From contig JAQMWT010000040.1 of assembly GCA_029834535.1 (NCBI GenBank), positions 62,001-126,000 of the forward strand: a stretch of DNA of 64,000 nt, written 5' to 3'. Origin of the DNA: Chrysophaeum taylorii (taxonomy: Eukaryota; Sar; Pelagophyceae; Pelagomonadales; Pelagomonadaceae). Below are positions 12,401 through 21,400 of this stretch, piece after piece; the first letter of the stretch is position 1; each line of letters begins with the position of its first letter. The notes below the pieces were generated by a model. The model had not been told where the DNA came from. It did no database searches and saw nothing but the letters and a program-made list of their open reading frames with translations. A program made the position numbers and the translations under genes.

Positions 12401-15400
12401 GTCTTACGAGTCCAGCGTGGCTTACGCGGCATCTGAGCTGATGTTGGATGACTTTGGAAGATATGGTAAGGGTTACTCAATGCCACACAGCTACTATTGG
12501 CAGTCTGTGGTGTTGTCGGCAACTTACGACATCACCGGTAAATCAGTCAGCGCTACCCCCAGCATGTCATACATCACGGAAAGCCTCACCGATGACGCCG
12601 ACGACAAAGAGCCAGGGGTTACAAGCTACGCGACATCACTTCGCTTTGATGCCTTCTCCGTGAGCTACCCTGGCATTCCTAGGCATTCATCATACAGCTT
12701 GATGTCGTACCTAGTCGACGACAATGATGATGCCGATGAGCTCGAAACGCAAAGCTATTCATCCTCGAGAGTCTTCATTCATATGATTGACGGCGCTTCA
12801 TACGCGATGTCGCACCAAAACACGATGAGCTTACAATACAATTCATACATGCTTATCGATGATGATGCCCGACAGTACAGCTCACCGCAACTCCCCCATG
12901 CGAGGGATGGTGGGGAAGAGTTCGCGTCTTTCACATACTCGTATTCGTCTCCTGGCAAGAGCGGTACAGCGGTATCCTTCGTATACAAGGACGACGACGA
13001 TGCTGCAGAGCGCCCATCCTACCTTGTATCCGGCAGTTATTCGACTTTCGGAGACCCTGAGGGCGAGTACAACATTGGTGAGCCGTATTATAAGGCTCCC
13101 ATGTCGTTCTACAGCGGCGCTCACTACTCTTGGTCATCTATTTATGAAGATGATCGCTTTGCAAACCTTGTCGACGATCGAAATCAAGTCACCAGCTTCA
13201 GTTACACAGGATTGACGTCCATGGCAGTCAGTGAGGCTTACGGTTCATTCGACTTCTCGCATTTGTATGCGCAGAGTTCAAACACATACACCGCAGTCAT
13301 AATGGATTCATTCACCTATGCGCATGCCGGTGGCAATTCCCAGCTCGATTCATACTCGGCTGGACGCGCCGGCGGTTTGGGTTCACTTCGGTACAGGCTC
13401 GTGGAGACGCCCAGCTATTCGTTAGCTGTGGACGGTCGGACTGACGATATCGCCGCTTGGTTTGGAAGCTACTCGAGTTCCTCGATGAGCGTTGAGGAAC
13501 AGAGTGGGAGCGACAACTTGACTTCTTACGTTGTTGGCTACTCAAGCAAGGACCTCCACGTGAGATACTCGCTTTCGGACATGGAAGCTAACAGTTATTC
13601 CGCGGCTTATGACGCGGAGCTTAGCTATGAGTACCACTCTGCTTCTTTTGATTATTCATCCGTTTTTGGGATCTCGTACTCAAGCCTGGCCGCGTTCTCA
13701 ACAAATGTCGGCTTCTCTATGGCGACTTACGTGACTCGTGGGGTGGAAGACGCTTACTCGAGTCTAGTTCCCACATCTTACGAGACTGGGTCCAAGTTTG
13801 TCACCAGCTATTCAACACGCGCTGAGGCGATCGAGATGGATTCCTATAATTTTGACACGGGCGCCGGTCCCTATTTTCAGCGAGATAACAATGCAAGCTT
13901 CGTCTCTTATGATAGAAAAGGGAGTATGAGCTACGAGGACGGCCGGGAGTATGACGATGAGCCTTCAATTCCGTCGAACATGCCGACTCAACTTGCCCGT
14001 CAGCCGTCTCCAGTGCCCACGACGATACCAACCCCATTGCCTTCGCCATTCCCAACGCCCATCCCGTCTCCATGGCCTTCGCCATTCCCATCGCCTATGC
14101 CGTCTCCACTTCCAACTGCCATGCCAACAGAGGCACCAACAGTGCCAGCGACAGTGATGATGGATGTCACCTTCAGCGGGATGAATGCGACAGAAGCCAG
14201 AGCAAACGAGGCTGTCTTCGTCGCCGCGTTCGCGTCTGCGGTCAACTTATCAGAATCGTACGTCGACGTTTCATTCACATCTGCACGACGTCGAAGACTA
14301 ACATGGACTAACGCAAGCAGCGTCGTGGCGACATTCACTGTGTCAGTTGCCAGCTCCGGTTCGTCTTCGGTGAGTAACGCGCTCTCGTCCCTCAATTCTA
14401 CCGACATTGAGAGTGCACTGAGCACCGCTGCCGAAGCGTACAACGCGACTAGTACATTCGCGGCCATCTCTACCACCTCTCTTTCCGACGTCACGATCAT
14501 TATGCCACCAACACAATGCCCCACCGAGATGCCGACGCCCATACCGACGAGGCGTCCTTCAACGTTCCACCGCCCCACTCCAGCCCCCACACCGAGCAGT
14601 GAGTCTCCTAGTAGCCAGCCATCTGCCCTTCCAAGCTCCCCGCAACCGTCGCAAAGCCCGAGCTTGTGTCCGAGCTCAAGGCCATCCCCAGCGCCGACAG
14701 TGTTGCCATCACCAGCACCGACAGAGCTACCTTCGTTCGAGCCATCGACACGACCTTCGTCAAGGCCGACCTCGACGCCGACGCCTGCACCCACGACAGA
14801 CACTCCAACGATAATCCCCACAATGATACCTTCGCGCTCACCATCGCACCAGCCCACGATTGGTCCGACGCTTCGTCCAACGGCATATCCCACGGCACTC
14901 CCGACGCCGTTTCCAACACCGTTACCGATCCCACTGCCGTCGCCACTCCCATCGTCCCCCACTCCGACGACGTTCGAGCCTTCGAGCTCACAACCTTCGC
15001 TCCCACCATCTTCTGTACCTTCGCTCGAGCCCTCCTCAATGCCGTCGTTGCAGCCGACTGGGCTCCCATCCGCGGCGCCATCCTTGCCACCAAGCATTGG
15101 ATCTACGACGGCGAATCCGTCTACGCCGTCACCTTCCGCATTGGCGTGCCGAGACGGCGTGCAAAACGGGTTCGAATCAGACGTCGATTGCGGCGGCAGC
15201 GAGTGTCCAGGGTGCGAAATCGGCGGTATTTGTGCAGCCGACGCCGACTGTCTTTCGAATCTATGCTTCGAATACGTATGCATGGCTGTACCTACGCTCG
15301 TACCGTCGCCAGTCCCGAGCTCGGCCCCGACTTTCACGGCTTGCGAAAACCTGATCGAGCCCCCAACGCCATATCTCGATTCCGCTCGCTTCACTTCGAC

Positions 15401-18400
15401 TGGCGCACAGCTTGAGATCGTGCTCGGAGGCCCGGAGACAGACCGTGCCTCCCTCGCAAGTGGCTCGTCGTGGAGCTGCGATACCGTGCTGGACTTCGTT
15501 GGTGACGAGGCGGCGTCGTGCTATTGGCTTTCGAGGAGCGAAATCATCGCGACGCTTGGCAGTTCCGCCACAATTGCGCCAGGAGACACGGTCGAAGCGC
15601 GTTCGGGCAAAATAAGAGCGCAGTGTTCGTACAACGACTGCTCGTGTTGGAACAGTACCAGTGGCTTGATCGTGGTTGAGGCACCGTCGCCGCCTGTCCT
15701 CGTCACGGCTGTCGTTGAGGCTCCAGATGCTGTCGGTGTTTGCTCTGACCTGGAGATCAGCGCGGCGTCGTCCTCAGGCGGCGGAGGCCGCGATCTTCAT
15801 TTTTCGTGGAATTTGACGACGGCTGCGGCCCGCGAGAACTGTACATCGTCAACGCTGCAAGCCGCCCTTGGGGACGAGAACGCCACGGCGTCTAGTGTCC
15901 AGTTAGAAAGTTCTGTCATCGAGCCGTGTGCCGGGATGACGATCTTCTCGATGGTCGTTGTCTCAAACTTTTTCGGCGCCGAGTCGACGGTCACCAATGC
16001 CGTAAGAATCCTCCCAGGGGCCGCTCCTGACATCAAAATAGTTGGCGGCTCGGATCTCTCGACCCTCGCGAGTAGGAAAGTGCAATTGCGCGCGACAGCG
16101 CAGGCGACAGCATGCGACGGGGTTGCGAAGAATGTAGTGCTCGTGTACTCGTGGACCGTTCTCGTAAAGTACAGCGCTACCGACGCATACGTGGAAGGTC
16201 CTTCGTCGACGCGAAGCGATCCTCGAGTGTACGAGCTTGATCCATACACGTTGAGTGCCGGCGACGAACTGAGTCTCACCGTTACCGTGAAAGAAGAAGT
16301 CTCGGGCGGCCTGAACAACTCGGCCGTTGGCCGATTGGTCGTGCGTCCATCGGATCTCGTCGCGATCATCGAAGGTGGGGATCGCACGATCGACTCGATC
16401 TCTGAGCTGACAGTGGACGCTTCCAGCTCTTACGATCCCGACGGGGGAGACGCGAGCAATTTCGGGTTCGAATGGACTTGCAGCGACGCGTCGGTCGACG
16501 TCTCTTCTGGCGGGAGCGTCCTTGTCGTTGCACAAGGCCAGATGCAGGCTGATTTGTCGCCATACACGTTTAGCGTTTATTTTTATAGTCTGAGCGGCAC
16601 ACGCAACGCGACCGCGGCGGTAACCATCACAGTGAGTGCTGCGACCGTTGTCCCAGTGATCTCTATCGCATCGATATCGGGCAAAGTCAACCCGTCTTCA
16701 CGACTCGTGATCGAAGCCACGGTCGACCAGGAGCCAATCGCCCTCGAGGCAACCTGGTCCATGCTTGGCGACCTCAGCGACAGCGCTGCTCTGTCCGACG
16801 TGGCACTTACCTCGTTGTCTACCTCGATCGACATTGGTGACGACACAACCGGGGTCTACCTCGTGCTTCCAGCCGACATTTTGGTGTCGGGTGCTTCGTA
16901 TACATTTTTTCTCTCAGCCACGGGCGAAAGTAACGCCGAGGGCCAATCCAGTGTCACTTTCGTGACAAACAAGGCACCGGTACCCGGAATCCTCGAAGTG
17001 GATCCGTCGGAGGGGACGGTACTCGCGACGAGCTTCACTCTATGCGCCAAGTTTTGGTCGGACGACGTGGACGACCTGCCGCTCGTGTATGCGTTTAGGT
17101 ACATAGGCAGTTCGGGCGAGACGGTTAGCCTTCGCGAGTCGACGCCGAGCTCGGAATATGCGGACGTGTTGTTGCCCGCTGGTAGCGGCGATGACTCTTC
17201 TCTCGTAGCGGTCGTGCGGACGTACGACCAGCTCGGCGCGAGCGACATCGCGACGTTTTCGGTAGTGGTAGAGTCGAACAGCGACTTGAGCGGGTTAGCA
17301 AATTCCACCGATTCGCTTATTGGCGACGCCTCGGCTTCGGGCGACACAGAAGCGGTGTTTCAAGTGGCAAACGCCGTCACGTCTATGCTCGTGGTCGATG
17401 ACGACATCTTGTGCGAAGTCAACTGCTCGAGCCTAGGGCGCGCGACTTGCGAGGACGGCGAGAGCACGTGTGGCGACTGCATCTCGCCGCTGGTGGGCGA
17501 GGTAGGTCCGAGTGACGAGGAGTGCGTCGAGGCGGTCGGTAGCTGCCACGACGGCGTGCAAGGCGAGACAGAGACCGACGTCGACTGCGGCGGGGACTGT
17601 TTACAGTGCGCTAATGACGCTGCGTGCCTCATCGCTGCCGACTGTCAGAGCGGGCGGTGCATCAATTCGATCTGCGAGGCCCCGATAAAAGCGTGCGATG
17701 GTGGGTGCGGCAACGGGACGTGTGTCCACACCAACACGCTTGACGAGATCATCCCGCCCGGGGATTGCCTTGAGACGGACACCTGGTGCACAGCAAGTTG
17801 CGCGTGTCCTGATGACAGGTATGGCGAGTCGTGCGAATACAACGAAGAAGAATGGGAAACTCAAGTTAGTCTCCGGTCTTCCATCCTCACGGCGCTGCTG
17901 TCCACCTCGCAGTCGATGGACGCCACGTCAGACGCGGCAAACATGCAAGCCTCAACCTGTTCGAGCATCACGAGCAACGCTGCTGCATTGACTTCAGACT
18001 CAGCAGACGCCGCCTTGGGCATACTTACCATCGCCGTGAACACGACGTCTTCGAGCGGCTTCGACGGCGGTACGAAAGAACACATGGCCTCAGCCATCAG
18101 CAACCTCATGTCTAGTGGATTGGTCGGCGATGGCGACACGGGCAATGTACTTGATTCCATAGGCTCCTCTTCACTCGCTGGGACAGTTGTGGGCGAGGAC
18201 GCGCAAGACTTATGCTCGGACCAGTTTTGCATGACGTCGGCTCGAAATTCGGCGGAGGATCTCGCATCGACAAGCTTCACGTCGCCTGCCGGGTCAGGCC
18301 CTGGTCTCTCGCTTGCAGTCGAACCCGGGTCGTCGTCTGACATGGACGTGTCGATTGTCGAGTTTTCCGGAAGCCGCGGCAACGCGACCGCCCGAGATTC

Positions 18401-21400
18401 GAGCATCGCTCGCGTCAACGTGAAAGGGAGCGCCGACAACGAACGGCGGCGACGCAGGCTCCAAGACGGCAGTAGTGGGAGCGGGATGAGCGCGCTGCAG
18501 TTGACGCTCAACAATTACTATCCTGTGACCTATTACGAGCCGAGCGTCAACGACTCGTCGACCGTCGATTGCTCCGGCATCGACAGCATGATCAACGTCT
18601 CTTGCGCTGACAACAACACCACCCCGTTCAACTGCACCGGCTACGACGGCCTCGTCAACCCTTGCGGTGCCATCGCCGTCTGCAAGTTTTGGAACGAAGC
18701 GCTGTCGGCGTGGGATTCTGACAGCTGCACGCTGGTCAACTTCACGAGCGACAACACGACGTGCAGGTGCCTGGTTCCAGCCGACACGTCGGCTTCTGTC
18801 GAGATCACCTCGTCCTCGTTGCTGGTCGCCCAGCAGTTCGCCTCGGTCTTTAGCCGAAACCCGTTGAAAAACTTGGCGCAGACGGCACTCGTCCTCTACG
18901 TCTTTGGCGCGATCGCGTGCATCTCCGTCGCGGCGGCAGTTTGGGGTGTCCAGCAAGACCGACGTGATCGCCAATCCGAGGAAACGAGGATCGTGCCGAT
19001 GGCGCCGGGGGGGGCCCCCGACTCGAGTCCGAGAGCACATAAAAAAGCAATTGATGACGGTCCCACTGCGACCGCAAACGATGGTGGCGGGATTGAGCAC
19101 GAGGTCAAAAGGAAAAAGTGGTGGAGGTCGCGACGCGAAAAGAAATATTCGCCGCAAACGCATGAACACGAATCATCACGACCACGTTCGCCCTCGCCGA
19201 GCAGTCCGACGTCGCCGACGAGCCGCATGGAACGACAACGCGACAACGCCGTGCGAGCCCTTAACGAGTCATTGCCGGGGTGGGTGCGCGACAGGAGCCT
19301 CCGGGGCACGTTCTACCGTCGGATGCGAACGGAACACTCGCTGCTGCAGTATGTGTGCATCTACGACGGGTCGCGGTCGCGGCCGCTCCGCGCGCTCAAG
19401 CTCTTCAGTGAATACGTATGGCTGCTCGCAGGGGAGGCAGCCTTGTACCTGCTGGCGTTTCCGGACCTCGGGTGCGATGACTACGTCACCGAAGACGACT
19501 GCGGCAAACCAAAATCGCCGTATTTCCCTTCGATCCCGGCCTGCAAATGGAACGAGGACTACGACCCGCAGTGCCAAGCGAACGCCTCGCAGGGCGCGGC
19601 TCTCACGACCTACGTCATTCTTCTCTGTTTCCTCTCGATGGTCCTCATCCCGCTCTCGATGATCATCGACGCGCTCATTGGAGTATTGACGCTCCCGGTC
19701 CGCAAAATCAGCAGCGCAAACAACGTCGCCGCGGTCTCGCCGATTCTTCAGCACGAGTCTCCCGTTGCAGTCAAGGGAGAAGGCGAAGCCAAGACGACGA
19801 AAAAGAGCCCGTTGGAGGCCATATGCGACTCGAAGCTAGACTTTGACACGCGGGTCTCCATGGTGGCAGAGGTCACGTTGCAGTCGCTGCGGCAGCGGCA
19901 CGCCGAGCTCAAGAAGGCGATTGCTGATGGCGACGACTCGGTTCGGCACGCCCTCGGTGCCTTCGAGCGACGCTACGGATTGCGGAGAAAACATCGCTGG
20001 ACATGGCGGGTTTTGTTTTTTGAGCGCGAGGACGACGATGCGCGGTTCGTTCGCAAAGTTCGGCGTCGCGTCAACCACGACCTTCAGCGAGCTGACCGCA
20101 TTAACGTCGAGTTGAGCGAGCTCAAGCACGAGGTCGACAAGTCGCGAACGCTGACGGAGTTTGCGCGCCTCGAAAAACTCTCCAAGATTGAGCAGAACAT
20201 CTACATGAAAAACAAGGTCGACGCGGACAAGAGTGAGGACGAGCTGTACGTGACCAAGCGAGGCCGATGGGCAGCGATTTTCATGATGACCATCCTGATT
20301 CTCTTCCCAATGTACTACACCTTGGTGGTCTTCGCCGAGCTCTCGGCGAGATCAACTGCCACGGCCAACGGATGGCTTCGGGGCGTGTGTCTCTTCATCA
20401 TCTTCGACGCCATCTTCTACCAGCCCTTCGGAATTGTTTTCTTTTTCGTCTACCTCCCGTCGCTCATCAGGATCAAGCTTCGGGCGCTGGGGGACCCAAC
20501 CGACCGTGATATCAACTTTCGCTTTACTACGCCACTCATCGAAGGCGCCGCGTCGTACTGCGCTGTCCGCCACAGCGAGCTCTCGATCGCGCCGGCCATC
20601 CTGCACCGCCACGCGACCAAGAATGTCGCGCGTGAAGAAAACAGTGGCAATTTGGCCGACGTCGCCCGAATATCTCTTTCGCTCTGGATCTGGGGCGCGA
20701 TCCTCGTCCTTCCGGACGTGCTCCAAAACCTCGTTGTCAACGAGCTCATCGTGTTCGCCGTCAACACAGTGACTCTTATCATCCTCTCTATTGCGCCCGC
20801 CGTCGTCGGCGTCTGGTACGCGTTACGCGCCTTGGCCTCGGGTGACCAAGCAGTCTGGGTCTGGTTGACGGTCGTCAATGTTGTCGCTTCCGTCGCCTTC
20901 CTCGTTGGTGTTTGTTTGCTTCGGCCCGAATGGCTTCGACCTCGAGGCCAGCAGCGAGCTTCGCGCGAAAGTTTCGCAGTCAACATGCCGGAGTGGCTGC
21001 GCAAATTGACGACTGGCGCCTCGGACGACGTCGCGGTCGCGTCGGAGTCGTCTGCGGCGGCGTCCTCGGTCAAAGCGGCGCTCCGGGACGTCGATAACGC
21101 GTCGATTTGGCTGCCGGAGGAGGCGTCCGAGTCCAAGTCCCAAGCCTCCTGCGAGGCGTCCGCGAACAAGAAAAAGAAAAAGAAGCGCCGCGGAGACAAG
21201 AGTCCCACGGGTACCTCGACCGATCCGGTCATTATGCTCAAAGAGCCCGAGCTCGGCACCGAGGAAGCCAAGCGCCATCGGAACTTTATCTCGCGCTCTG
21301 GCAGCGGGGACATCAAGGAACTCGCAAAGCGCCTCAACGAAGCGGATCAGGGACAAAGTGTCGAGGTTAGCCCCTGGGGCGTCACGGGCAAGAAGGCCGC

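Noticed and set aside
14000-15394. 464-codon minus-strand Gly/Val/Asp-rich frame
   Set aside because: Antisense of the PS/PT linker of the giant gene; low complexity mirrors the repeat.
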